Assembly (NCBI RefSeq): GCF_019249655.2
Contig: NZ_CP137557.1
Location: 526,001 to 590,000, forward strand
Origin: Segatella copri
GTDB lineage: Bacteria > Bacteroidota > Bacteroidia > Bacteroidales > Bacteroidaceae
Direction of reading: 5' to 3'
DNA: 64,000 nucleotides
The stretch's first letter is position 1; every line of letters begins with the position of its first letter. The position numbers and the translations under genes were made by a program. Below, piece after piece: positions 15,392-24,063 of this stretch. The notes beneath the pieces were generated by a model, which saw nothing but the letters and a program-made list of their open reading frames with translations, searched no databases and was not told the origin of the DNA.

Positions 15392-17944
15392 ATGATGAAA
15401 AGAACGACTTCCCTTATACTGTGTCTTGTCTTGAGCATTTCCCTATTTGCTCAAAGCAGAGGTGTGACCTTTCAGGTGCATAACGAAACGCTTACTTCTG
15501 TGTTGAAGAAGATTGAAAAGGCGGGCGAGAAGAATATCCTCTTTGCCTATCAGGCTACCGACCAATATCGCGTTACTGCCAATATCCAGGCTAAGCGACA
15601 GAAGGAAGCCCTGGAGATGGTGCTGCAGGGGAAACCTTTCTCCTTTGTAGAACACAATACCTATTTTGCCGTTCAATACACGGGCAAAACAACCCGGGTG
15701 GAACAGATCAAAGGCAGGGTAGTGGATGAGCACCAGCAGCCTCTGCCTTTTGCCAACGTGGTGTTGATTTCCTCCGTCAGCAAGGCTTATGTGGCAGGTT
15801 GCGTAACGGCGGAGGATGGAAGTTTCGTGCTCCCTTATGCCGATAAGGATGTGATGCTGAAGGTTTCGTTTGTGGGCTATAAGTCGCAGACCTTGGCCTG
15901 CAAGCCTACCATGCACATCGGTCTGCATCCCGACACCCAGCAGCTGAAGGCGGTAACCATCAAGAGTACCCGCCCCAATGTGGTGTATAAGGACGGAGCC
16001 TTCTCTACCCTGGTATCAGGTACCATCCTGGGCGAACTGGGCTCCGCAGAAGATATGATCAGCCAGTTGCCCTTTGTCTCGGGCGAAGCGGGCAGTTGGG
16101 AAATCATCGGTCGTGGAGCGCCCGAGATTTATCTCAACGGCAGGAAACTGGAGAATCTGAACGAACTCAAGCGATTGAGCGCCAAGGATATTCTGAAGGC
16201 AGAAATCGTTACCGTTCCCGGAGCGCAGTATAGTTCCAAGACCAATGCCGTAATCCGTCTGCGTGCCGTTCGCAAGCGCGGACAGGGCTTGAGCGGAAGC
16301 CTTTATTCTGAATATTCCCAGGGCCGTTATTCGCCTCATACTTATGATGATGTGCAGTTGAACTATCGCACGGGCGGACTCGATATCTTCGGCGAAGTGG
16401 GAGTGGGATTGGATCGCTCGCGCACCACCGCCCATTCAGAAACCCAGCTCCATACCACCAGCGAGTGGGAATTCAACAGCCGCAGAACCACGAATGCCAA
16501 TAGTGGAGATATTCTCCTGAACGCAGGTTTCAACTATGAGATTTCCGAGCAGCAATCGCTGGGTATGCGCTATGAAACAACCAATATGATAGGCAACAAC
16601 TACACCCACAGCTGGGGAGCAACCGATGTGTGGGAGGATGGCAAACTGACGGAAAGCATGAGCGTAGATCTGTTTTCGAAGAGAAAGCCCCATTGGTCGC
16701 ATAGCGTGAACGCCTATTATAATGGCGATTTCGGCAAATGGAACATCAATTTCAATGGTGATTTCTATAATAAGGTGAGCCAGAGCACCCAGACGGCTAT
16801 AAACGACGGACAGCTGGATGCGGAATCAGAAAGCAAGGTGAGGAGTAATCTCTATGCTGCTAAGCTGGTGGTGTCGGGACCATTGTGGAAGGGTAGGCTT
16901 TCCTTCGGAACGGAAGAGATGTTTACCAACCGCCGCAACGACTTCACCCAGAGCGGCTTTTCTGCCGATGCCTTCAACCACATCCGCCAGTCTATCTATG
17001 CTGGATTCCTGCAGTATTATCTGAACATAGGGCGCATGAATTATGGTGCCGGTTTGCGATACGAATATCAGAAGACCGATTATTACGAGAAGGATGTGCT
17101 GCAGGCGGAACAGAGTCCCAGCTACAGGGATTGGATTCCCTTCCTATCCATCGGCTACAGCAAGGATAATCTGAATCTTGCCTTCTCCTATCGTCTGAAC
17201 AAGTACAGTCCTATCTACTCCATGCTTCAGAGCAGCATCGACTACGACAGCAAGTACGAGTACAAGTCCGGTGACCCTCATCTCAAGCCTCAGAAGCAGC
17301 ACAGCTTCAACCTGTCGGGCAATTACAAGTGGCTGTCGTTCATGGCTTACTACAATTATGTGCTCGACATGTACATGACCTGGTACAAGCCTTACGACGA
17401 GGTGAACCATCCGAGTGTGCTTTTGCAGACGATGGCCACGGTGCCCCATTCCTGCTATTATGGAGCCAACATCCGTGTGGCGCCTTCGTTTGGAATCTGG
17501 TATCCTGACCTCACGGCGAGTGTCTTCTACAATCATCAGAATGTAGATCATCTCAATATTCCCGAGTTTGGCAGCCAACCTCAGTTTACATTCAGCATGA
17601 ACAACAATCTGAGGCTTCCCCACCGGTGGTTCATGAATCTTTCGGGCAATGTCAGCACGAGGGCGGAGATGGGAATCGGAATCAAAAAATGTATGGGCAA
17701 CATGCAGTTCCGGGTTTCCAAGAACTTCATGAAGGATGATGCCCTCAAGGTGATGTTTGTATTGCGAGACCTCTTGCATACAGGATATTATTATTTCGAG
17801 GCAAACGGCACGCAGTCGCATCGCACGTTTACCCGATACGCAGATAATCAGAAAGTTGCCATCAATGTGAGATACACATTCAATGCAACGAGAAATAAAT
17901 ATAAAGGTAGTGGCGCAGGACAGAGCGAAAAACAACGACTTTAA
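15392..17944 (+). CDS. STN- and CarboxypepD_reg-containing outer-membrane beta-barrel protein
   Basis: 850 residues from ATG 15392. A TTG further upstream in frame overlaps the -7 box and was rejected as start. A signal peptide (MMKRTTSLILCLVLSISLFAQ) is followed by an STN/secretin-type domain (about 25-90, TLTSVLKKIEKAGEKNILF), a CarboxypepD_reg-like fold (about 105-180, KGRVVDEHQQPLPFANVVL), a plug-like region (about 200-320) and an outer-membrane beta-barrel rich in alternating aromatics to the C-terminus. STN domains let receptors pass a signal to a FecR-like partner. The sigma factor and FecR-like genes follow directly, so this is probably the sensing receptor of that system. The order receptor, sigma, FecR-like is reversed relative to the triad at 26.5-30.5 kb. 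Confidence 0.88.
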   Translation: MMKRTTSLILCLVLSISLFAQSRGVTFQVHNETLTSVLKKIEKAGEKNILFAYQATDQYRVTANIQAKRQKEALEMVLQGKPFSFVEHNTYFAVQYTGKTTRVEQIKGRVVDEHQQPLPFANVVLISSVSKAYVAGCVTAEDGSFVLPYADKDVMLKVSFVGYKSQTLACKPTMHIGLHPDTQQLKAVTIKSTRPNVVYKDGAFSTLVSGTILGELGSAEDMISQLPFVSGEAGSWEIIGRGAPEIYLNGRKLENLNELKRLSAKDILKAEIVTVPGAQYSSKTNAVIRLRAVRKRGQGLSGSLYSEYSQGRYSPHTYDDVQLNYRTGGLDIFGEVGVGLDRSRTTAHSETQLHTTSEWEFNSRRTTNANSGDILLNAGFNYEISEQQSLGMRYETTNMIGNNYTHSWGATDVWEDGKLTESMSVDLFSKRKPHWSHSVNAYYNGDFGKWNINFNGDFYNKVSQSTQTAINDGQLDAESESKVRSNLYAAKLVVSGPLWKGRLSFGTEEMFTNRRNDFTQSGFSADAFNHIRQSIYAGFLQYYLNIGRMNYGAGLRYEYQKTDYYEKDVLQAEQSPSYRDWIPFLSIGYSKDNLNLAFSYRLNKYSPIYSMLQSSIDYDSKYEYKSGDPHLKPQKQHSFNLSGNYKWLSFMAYYNYVLDMYMTWYKPYDEVNHPSVLLQTMATVPHSCYYGANIRVAPSFGIWYPDLTASVFYNHQNVDHLNIPEFGSQPQFTFSMNNNLRLPHRWFMNLSGNVSTRAEMGIGIKKCMGNMQFRVSKNFMKDDALKVMFVLRDLLHTGYYYFEANGTQSHRTFTRYADNQKVAINVRYTFNATRNKYKGSGAGQSEKQRL

Positions 17945-18425
17945 GCAGCTATTCCTGGAAATGTATCCTCGACTGGTGCGTTATGCCGTGTCCCTTTTGG
18001 GAGACGGCAACGAGGCCCGTGACGTTGTGGGAGATGTTTTCGAGAAGGCGTGGAACCAATTCTCCTCCTTGCAGATGGAAACAAGGAGGAGCTGGCTCTA
18101 TGCATCGGTGAGAAATTCCTGTCTCAACTGGCTCAAGCACCAGCAGGTGGAACAGACCAACGTAGAGGCGCTGATAGAGGCCACCCGGTATGATATGAGT
18201 TCCCAGTATGAGGAGCACGAGCGCCTGCTGCAACAGGCGGAGCAGATAGCGAGGGAGCTGAAGGAACCCACCTGCACGATACTCCGCCTCTGCTATTTCG
18301 AGCATCTCACCTATCAGCAGGCAGCCGACAGGCTGGGCATCAGTCCCAACACCGTGAAGAAGCATATTTCCAAGGCACTCGCTATCTTGCGCGAGCGAAT
18401 GAAGCATACAAACTTAGAGAATTAG
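17883..18425 (+). CDS. ECF-family RNA polymerase sigma factor
   Basis: 180 residues. Sigma-70 region 2 is visible at about 25-90 (MYPRLVRYAVSLLGDGNEARDVVGDVFEKAW), and region 4 with its helix-turn-helix at about 125-175 (LTYQQAADRLGISPNTVKKHISKAL). Regions 1 and 3 are absent, as in extracytoplasmic-function factors. The reading starts 62 bp inside the preceding receptor gene; a GTG a few codons in is an alternative start. It is coupled to a FecR-like gene 11 bp downstream, which implies regulation by that protein. Confidence 0.92.
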   Translation: MQREINIKVVAQDRAKNNDFKQLFLEMYPRLVRYAVSLLGDGNEARDVVGDVFEKAWNQFSSLQMETRRSWLYASVRNSCLNWLKHQQVEQTNVEALIEATRYDMSSQYEEHERLLQQAEQIARELKEPTCTILRLCYFEHLTYQQAADRLGISPNTVKKHISKALAILRERMKHTNLEN

Positions 18426-18429
18426 GAGG
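18424..18429 (+). promoter_or_regulatory. Strong Shine-Dalgarno sequence before the FecR-like gene
   Basis: AGGAGG overlapping the stop codon of the sigma factor and seven bases before the ATG at 18437. Perfect SD sequences are uncommon in Bacteroidota, where most genes here have only A-rich leaders, so it stands out and supports this start. Confidence 0.65.
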
Positions 18430-18436
18430 AAAAATC

Positions 18437-19486
18437 ATGAATAAGAATCAAGATCAAGAACTGGATTATAGAATGGATTCTGTATCAGAGAATGTTTCTG
18501 AGAATGTTTTTGAGAAAGCTTCAGAAAATGTTTCTGATACCCGGCTTTCCCAGATATTCGGGGAAGCCCTGGGCGATGAGCCTTCGAAGGAAGAAACGCT
18601 GGCGGCTTGGGAAGCTTTCGAGAAGAAGCATATTTCTTCTGAGGAGGAACATCTACAGAAGGCAGAAAATGAATTGTCTGAGAAAAGGATAGATAAAGCC
18701 CGAATCCTGACTTGGATTACGGCATCTGTTGCAGTAGCGGCAAGCCTCTTCCTTTTTATTTTCCGTTCATCCCAGGAGATTTCTCAGCCTACGGAGTTCT
18801 CCATGGAGCTTTTCTCGGAGGTCACTTCTCCCAAGCAGGTGGAGCAGACCCTGAGCGATGGCTATTGCGTGGTTTCTACCCCGGCAGCAACCACCACCTT
18901 GGTAACGCTGAGCGATGGCACCAAGGTGATGCTCAACGCCAATTCTACGCTCGAATATCCTGCATCTTTCGATGATGCAGAAGTCCGGGAAGTCCGTCTG
19001 AAGGGCGAGGCTCATTTCGAAGTAACCAAGAATCCTCATCGGCCTTTCGTGGTAAAGGCAGGAGAGATGCAGACGCAGGTATTAGGTACCATATTCGACG
19101 TGAAAGCCTATCGCAAGGATGCCCCTAAGGTAACCCTGATGCAGGGCAAGGTGAAGGTGAGCAATGCCGATACTGAGGTGGAAATGCGCCCGGGGCAGAC
19201 CGCTACGCTCCAGTCGGATAAGATAGTAGTGTCTAAGGCTTCCCCTTCAGCCTCCGATTGGCTGGAAGGCGATTTCGATATGGATCAGGTTACGCTGGCA
19301 GAGGCGATGAGCGACATCGGAGCCTGGTACAACAAGACCGTAGTCTTCCAGTCCCAGGCGAATATGGATAAGCTCATCCACTTCCGCTTCTCCCGCAGGG
19401 CAAGCCTGCAGGAAATCATCACGGCATTGAACGAGATGGGTGTGGCAAGAATCAGAATGGAAAAAGGCAAGATCATGGTGCTTTAA
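18437..19486 (+). CDS. FecR-like anti-sigma/sigma-regulator protein
   Basis: 349 residues. The cytoplasmic N-terminus (1-90) begins with an imperfect short repeat (SENVSENVFEKASENVSD). One membrane helix (about 93-112, ILTWITASVAVAASLFLFIF) leads to a periplasmic FecR domain (about 140-255, with TTLVTLSDGTKVMLNANSTL and GEAHFEVTKNPHRPFVV) and a C-terminal DUF4974-like STN-type domain (about 270-349). Such proteins hold or activate the neighbouring ECF sigma factor when the receptor's STN domain reports substrate. It is the last gene of the receptor/sigma/FecR-like group. Its stop codon lies inside the terminator hairpin at 19465-19501. Confidence 0.93.
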   Translation: MNKNQDQELDYRMDSVSENVSENVFEKASENVSDTRLSQIFGEALGDEPSKEETLAAWEAFEKKHISSEEEHLQKAENELSEKRIDKARILTWITASVAVAASLFLFIFRSSQEISQPTEFSMELFSEVTSPKQVEQTLSDGYCVVSTPAATTTLVTLSDGTKVMLNANSTLEYPASFDDAEVREVRLKGEAHFEVTKNPHRPFVVKAGEMQTQVLGTIFDVKAYRKDAPKVTLMQGKVKVSNADTEVEMRPGQTATLQSDKIVVSKASPSASDWLEGDFDMDQVTLAEAMSDIGAWYNKTVVFQSQANMDKLIHFRFSRRASLQEIITALNEMGVARIRMEKGKIMVL

Positions 19487-19501
19487 GCCATGGTCTTGCC
19501 T
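19465..19501. terminator. Shared terminator hairpin between convergent genes
   Basis: AGGCAAGATCATGG (19465-19478) pairs with CCATGGTCTTGCCT (19488-19501), 13 of 14 bases. On the minus strand it is followed by TTTTT, making it a terminator for the TonB receptor gene. It contains the last codons and stop of the FecR-like gene. Confidence 0.7.
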
Positions 19502-19532
19502 ATTCCTATTCCATCAAAGTCCAAAAGGGGAG

Positions 19533-21758
19533 TTACAGCTCTATCGGAACCACTATCTTTATGCTGAAGTTGCGGCCCATATTGTAAACGCCTCTTCTGC
19601 CTGTAACCTGGTTTACGTCAAGATACTTCAGACGGCTCAGGTGGTTCTGGTAAGCACGGTTGGTAAGGTTCTCGCCCGAAAGATAGAGCGAGAGAAGGCG
19701 CTTGCCATGGAGCTTCACGTCGGTACCGGCATACATATTTAATAAGGTGTACGATGGCGTAGCGGTCTCCGTATCGTTGGATGCGAAATAATGGTTCTGG
19801 CGGAGATTGCAATCCATCTGTAGCTTTACGAAGAGATGGTCGAAAGTCTTGCCGTCGCAGACAAACTCATACCTTACATCCGAAACCCAGCGAGGGGCTG
19901 GGGTGAATGGCAGATACTTTGATTCGGATGGCTGATGCAACTGAATCGAGTTGACATACGAGAAGGTGTTGCCGATATGCAGATGCTCCACAGGGTGGAT
20001 GTCGATACTCGCCTCACCACCCAGAATGCGGGCGTCGCCCGAAGTAAACTGATAGGCTGGCGTGTCGTCGATGAGGACAGGCTGATTGTTCTCATCTGCC
20101 AACTTCTCGCTATAGATGTAATGGTTGATGCGATTGGCAAACAGCGAGAGCTCTGCCGAAATGATAGGCGAAGAATAATCCAGACCAAGGTCGAATTGCC
20201 AGCTGTTTTCCGGCTTCAGACTGGTATTTCCCAATTCGTATCGCTGGGTTCCCTCGTGCACACCTTTCGATGATAATTCGCTGATGTTTGGAGCACGGAA
20301 TCCTCTTGCTAGGTTCAGCTTCAGATTGAAATCGGGCAGGATTTCATAAGCCAATCCGATGCTTCCGGTCACTCCCTCAAAGTTGCGCTTAAAGGCTTGA
20401 AAACGGAATGAATCATTCGATTCAGCATCATCCTCTTCTCTCAAAGCCTCGCTGTGCAGGTGGCGATGATCGTATCTGATGCCTCCGCTCAAGTTCAGTT
20501 TGTCTATCTCTTTGCTCACCGTGGCAAATACACCATAATCGAAGAGATGATAGGCTGGAATCAGAAATTCAGAACCTTTATTAATCGACTGCTGCCACAT
20601 GCCGTTGATGCCCGTAGAGAACTTCCATCCATTCATTTCCGGCGAAAGATAATGCAGGTCGTAATTCACGGTATGGAGCATGAAGTCGAGTCCGCATTCC
20701 TTTGGATTCTCTTCCTCCTCAAACTCCTGACGGCGGTTCTGCTGATAACCCAGGAGGAACTTCAGATTGCCGTCGCCCAGGAACCAGGAATTATCAAGTA
20801 CAGCCTTGTAATGATGAATCTGCTGATAAGGCATCGGCTTGCCGTAACTCTTGGCATCGTAGCCTTCCGGAATTTCTAGTTCGCCCGTTTTCTCATCTCT
20901 TTCTCCCTCTACGATGCCCGGAGTGAGATGATAATAATCGAGTGTGAGATGCGAATGCCCCTGGCGATAATTCCAGCCGAGGAGCTGCGAAAGGGCCTGT
21001 TCTCGGAGTGAAGAACCGAAGACGTAACCATCGTATTTATTCTTGTAGGCATGCGCCATCTTTCCGCTGTAGCGGGTGTTCCAGACGAATCCGCCCTGGT
21101 TGCCGGCAAAGTTGAGCGAATAATCAAAAAGTCCGTTGTTGGTTTGATAACCTGTAGAGAAATTCGCTCTCATGTCGCCCTTGGCAAGGGTAGGAGCGGA
21201 GTGGAAGATGAGGACGCCTGCCATCGCATCCGAGCCATACATAAGACTTGCCGGACCTTTCAGAATCTCTACGGAATGAACCGAAGCGGGGTCGATTTCT
21301 ATTCCGTGTTCATCACCCCATTGCTGTCCTTCCTGTCTGATTCCATCGTTCACTACTACCACGCGGTTATAGCCCAGGCCACGGATCACGGGTTTTGAAA
21401 TTCCGCTTCCCGTGGTAATCTGCGAAACGCCTGGCTGGTGGGCGATGGCGTCGATGATGTTGGTAGAAGGCTGCATTTCGAGTTGGCGGGCAGAAACGAA
21501 AGAGATGGGTGCAGGCGACTGCTTGAGTTTCTGGCTGCCCGTCAAGCCTGTTACCACCACTTCGTTCAGTTTCACGCTCGATTCCGTCAGTGGCTGGTGT
21601 CTGGTAGAATCGTTTGCCTCTTCTTCATGAATGTTTGCCTCTTCTTCATGAATGTTTGCTTCCTTCTTATCATGATTTGCTCCGTTTATAGCCATAGCAG
21701 GGGCTGTTGCCGACGAGCATAGGCTCATCAGCAATATTGATTTCAATATTGTTCTCAT
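19533..21758 (-). CDS. TonB-dependent outer-membrane receptor, probably for metal or metal complex
   Basis: 741 residues. A signal peptide (about 1-23) is followed by a charged spacer with a tandem repeat (EEANIHE twice, residues about 34-50) that contains His and Glu. The TonB-box-like segment is LNEVVVTG, then a plug (about 75-190, with PVIRGLGYNRVVVVNDGIRQ and ILKGPASLMYGSDAMAGV). A 22-strand-type barrel ends in FSIKIVVPIEL. Plug motifs resemble BtuB/ZnuD-like receptors. There is no STN domain, so it does not signal through a FecR-like protein. The gene follows a His/Cys-rich membrane protein on the same strand, which together with the His/Glu spacer hints at zinc or another transition metal; this is inference. 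Confidence 0.9.
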   Translation of the reverse strand: MRTILKSILLMSLCSSATAPAMAINGANHDKKEANIHEEEANIHEEEANDSTRHQPLTESSVKLNEVVVTGLTGSQKLKQSPAPISFVSARQLEMQPSTNIIDAIAHQPGVSQITTGSGISKPVIRGLGYNRVVVVNDGIRQEGQQWGDEHGIEIDPASVHSVEILKGPASLMYGSDAMAGVLIFHSAPTLAKGDMRANFSTGYQTNNGLFDYSLNFAGNQGGFVWNTRYSGKMAHAYKNKYDGYVFGSSLREQALSQLLGWNYRQGHSHLTLDYYHLTPGIVEGERDEKTGELEIPEGYDAKSYGKPMPYQQIHHYKAVLDNSWFLGDGNLKFLLGYQQNRRQEFEEEENPKECGLDFMLHTVNYDLHYLSPEMNGWKFSTGINGMWQQSINKGSEFLIPAYHLFDYGVFATVSKEIDKLNLSGGIRYDHRHLHSEALREEDDAESNDSFRFQAFKRNFEGVTGSIGLAYEILPDFNLKLNLARGFRAPNISELSSKGVHEGTQRYELGNTSLKPENSWQFDLGLDYSSPIISAELSLFANRINHYIYSEKLADENNQPVLIDDTPAYQFTSGDARILGGEASIDIHPVEHLHIGNTFSYVNSIQLHQPSESKYLPFTPAPRWVSDVRYEFVCDGKTFDHLFVKLQMDCNLRQNHYFASNDTETATPSYTLLNMYAGTDVKLHGKRLLSLYLSGENLTNRAYQNHLSRLKYLDVNQVTGRRGVYNMGRNFSIKIVVPIEL
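21612..21653. repeat. 21-bp tandem repeat in the receptor gene
   Basis: Two identical 21-bp units plus a partial third, encoding the repeat EEANIHE near the N-terminus of the receptor. The unit is a multiple of three, so copy-number change would keep the frame. Confidence 0.85.
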
Positions 21759-21797
21759 TATGTTATTTGTTACCTTATTCTGTTAATATTCAATTAT

Positions 21798-22163
21798 TTA
21801 TAAAAACAGAGAATAAGGTGGAGCACGGGTAGATTTTACCCCCTTCGCCCTGCACAAGCAAGGAGAGCAGAAGGCACGGCGAGGGGAGAGATGGAGCACG
21901 GCGATGGCAACCCAAACCACGAGGGCTGGAGCCAGATAAGGAGTGCTTTGCAATTGGCAAAGCACACAGTCGTGCATGGTATTCTGCAGGGCTATCAGAT
22001 GCCCGTCGTGATGAACATGATGGGCACAATCGGCACAATAGAAATCAGCATGAGTTCCCTGCGCTTCACCATGATGGTGAAACGTAACGGCCAGCAGCAT
22101 CGGCAGGTAAACCAATAGCAGCAGCCAGGAAATTCTGATTCTCTTATGCGTTATCCTCTGCAT
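21798..22163 (-). CDS. Small His/Cys-rich membrane-associated protein
   Basis: 121 residues. One or two hydrophobic segments (about 10-26, ISWLLLLVYLPMLLAVTF, and about 79-92) flank a loop packed with potential metal ligands: FHHHGEAQGTH, CADCAHHVHHDGH and HDCVLCQLQ. The layout resembles small DUF2946-like membrane proteins found next to metal-related TonB receptors. It is upstream of and co-directional with the receptor gene (39 bp gap), so a joint role in metal binding or metal-responsive uptake is likely. The C-terminal 25 residues are basic and poorly conserved-looking. I cannot name the family with certainty. Confidence 0.65.
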   Translation of the reverse strand: MQRITHKRIRISWLLLLVYLPMLLAVTFHHHGEAQGTHADFYCADCAHHVHHDGHLIALQNTMHDCVLCQLQSTPYLAPALVVWVAIAVLHLSPRRAFCSPCLCRAKGVKSTRAPPYSLFL

Positions 22164-22191
22164 TTATCTACAGTCATTCTGTTTTTATTTG

Positions 22192-22199
22192 CAAAATTA
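22192..22199 (-). promoter_or_regulatory. Possible -7 box for the His/Cys-rich protein and receptor genes
   Basis: TAATTTTG on the minus strand, 28 bp before the start. No clear -33 partner. Confidence 0.35.
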
Positions 22200-22247
22200 A
22201 TCATTTCTGTCGGGATTATTCTTAGAATTCCGATCTTTTAACGAAGA

Positions 22248-23573
22248 TTATTTGTTTTTCAGCAGAAAAGCCATGTAGAGGGGAAGAATGAGTGTTTGTG
22301 GGGCTGTTCCCACATTTACATCTCCCAGTTTGATGGCTTGAGATACGTGATACTTTTCGGGGTTCGAAAGGATGGTCTTGGCACTTTTAATGTTTCCGTT
22401 GCTTGCCTTTACTTCTACCAATATGCATTTGCCTTCGTATCTTGTAACAAAATCGATTTCCAAACCCGAATCCTTGCGGAAATAATAGAGCTTGCGATTC
22501 ATCTTGCCAAAAATGTCGGCCACCAGATTTTCAAAGATGGCGCCCTTGTATCCATAGAGATTGCCTTGCAGAATGTCAGCTGCCGTTCCTGGTTCGAGCA
22601 TACTGATGAAAAGCCCTGTATCTGCCATGTAAACTTTAAACTGGTCGGGAATGGAGTTGCCATCAAGTGGAAGTTCGGGCGCAGACAGGTTGTAGCAACG
22701 GCGGATAATGCCAGCATCTTCTATCCATTGCAAACTGCCTTGATAGTCACGTCCTCTGCCGTTGGGGCGTACTGTGGCGTATGCGAATTTCTTGTTTTCC
22801 TTACTCAGTTGACGTGGAATTGACTCGAAGCATTCTCTGATTCTCGACTTGTCTGCTTGTGGAGCATATTTCAGCATATCTACTTTGTATTCTTCGATGA
22901 TGGCTTGCTGCATCCGTAGCACGTTTTGCATATTATGAGTTTCCATAAATACGCTCACGGCTCTTGGCATTCCGCCAACAATGCAATATTGCAGCAGCAG
23001 TTGGCGCATTCTTTCGTGGATGGCTTCTTGTACTGGAGTCTTTTCTTCCAGGCAGCGATGCAGGTAGTCGATGGTCATTTTCTTAATGCCATTTGCCCAA
23101 AGCCATTCCTCAAAATCCATTGGATACATGTCTATGATAGTCTCGTAACCAACAGGAATTGGAGCCTCTGACGAAGCATTGGTATGGTAACCGCTGACTC
23201 CCAGCAGGGAACCCGTACCGATGACATCGTATCTGCCATCAGTCTTGAAGAATTTCAAGGCTGTGCGAGCACGTGGGCATTCCTGTATCTCGTCAAAGAT
23301 GATGCAGGTTTTGCCCGATACGAAATTGGCATCAGGTATTAAGGTAGAAAGTGTCATGCAGAGAATATCGATGTCCAGGCCACCATCAAATACCGACTTG
23401 TATTCTGGGTGCTGGAAAAAGTCAATATACACAACATGCTCATAATTCTTATGGGCAAAATCGAGTACAGAGAATGTCTTTCCGCATTGGCGACATCCTT
23501 TGATGATGAGAGGCATTTTATGCTCATCACTTTTCCATTCTTTGAGATATTTCTCGATTTTTCGTTTAAACAT
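22248..23573 (-). CDS. AAA ATPase with C-terminal DUF4143-like domain
   Basis: 441 residues. Walker A is GCRQCGKT (26-33) and Walker B is IIFDEIQECP (91-100), with the IQECP segment that is typical of this class. A sensor-like GTGSLLGV follows. The C-terminal part (about 230-430) fits DUF4143 and ends with a nuclease-fold-like motif: GLEIDFVTRYEG then LVEVKA, resembling PD-(D/E)xK. These proteins are widespread and multi-copy in Bacteroidales, and their role is not established; defence, toxin-antitoxin-like or DNA-related roles have been suggested by context only. Three 33-bp-period repeats occupy its leader (23616-23701), and a second member of the class lies at 25235-26491. Confidence 0.9.
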   Translation of the reverse strand: MFKRKIEKYLKEWKSDEHKMPLIIKGCRQCGKTFSVLDFAHKNYEHVVYIDFFQHPEYKSVFDGGLDIDILCMTLSTLIPDANFVSGKTCIIFDEIQECPRARTALKFFKTDGRYDVIGTGSLLGVSGYHTNASSEAPIPVGYETIIDMYPMDFEEWLWANGIKKMTIDYLHRCLEEKTPVQEAIHERMRQLLLQYCIVGGMPRAVSVFMETHNMQNVLRMQQAIIEEYKVDMLKYAPQADKSRIRECFESIPRQLSKENKKFAYATVRPNGRGRDYQGSLQWIEDAGIIRRCYNLSAPELPLDGNSIPDQFKVYMADTGLFISMLEPGTAADILQGNLYGYKGAIFENLVADIFGKMNRKLYYFRKDSGLEIDFVTRYEGKCILVEVKASNGNIKSAKTILSNPEKYHVSQAIKLGDVNVGTAPQTLILPLYMAFLLKNK

Positions 23574-23615
23574 CTGTCTTCTAATGATTTATAATGTGCT
23601 ACTCTTGATGCTGTG

Positions 23616-23701
23616 CACGTTTTCCAAGGGACTTTTCTTGAATTCACGCACGTTTTTCAAGGGACTTTTTGCTCTGTTCTGCCACTTTTTCAAGGGACTT
23701 T
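23616..23701 (-). repeat. 33-bp-period repeat array A, before an AAA ATPase gene
   Basis: Three direct copies with core CAAGGGACTT at 23625, 23658 and 23691, exactly 33 bp apart. On the ATPase sense strand each reads AAGTCCCTTGRAAAACGTG, with the third copy reading AAAAAGTG at its end. They lie between the -7 box at 23708-23715 and the ATG at 23573, so they are transcribed as the leader. Stop codons break each sense-strand frame across the array, which argues against coding. Confidence 0.9.
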
Positions 23702-23707
23702 CAGTTG

Positions 23708-23715
23708 CAAAGATA
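23708..23715 (-). promoter_or_regulatory. -7 box of the AAA ATPase gene
   Basis: TATCTTTG on the minus strand, six bases before the first repeat of array A. Transcription would begin at about the edge of the array. No -33 match at 19-21 bp. Confidence 0.6.
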
Positions 23716-23721
23716 CGAAAA

Positions 23722-24063
23722 TATTTCTAACTATACTTTGAAATAATCCAAGAAAGCGGCTTATTTAAGGAAAATTAATGTTTTTCCTATCATTTTCTGT
23801 TCCTAAGGTGAAAAGCAAATGGATTGGGCTTGCCTTCTAGAGAAAAGGGGGATTTCCCTGGGGCTGCGTTCCAATTAGCTTGCTTCTGTCTAAAATATTA
23901 ATAATCAAACAGTTAAATAAGTTTTCTACTTTCCGAAATCAGAAAAAAAGAAAATATTTCTTCCAAAAAAGGGGCGTTTTTTGGATTTTATTTGTATCTT
24001 TGCCCTGTCGTTTGATACGATTTCAACAATAAACAATTCAAAACCTAAAAAAATAGTGGGATT
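23722..24063 (+). other. AT-rich intergenic region with promoter of the TPR gene
   Basis: Between divergent genes. The only signal recognised is a -7 box TATCTTTG at 23995-24002, 61 bp before the ATG of the TPR protein. No ORF, repeat or RNA gene was seen in the remainder. Confidence 0.55.

Noticed and set aside
23616..23701. CRISPR array at the 33-bp repeats
   Set aside because: Conserved core is short, spacers are about 12-15 bp and too few, and no cas genes are present in the window.
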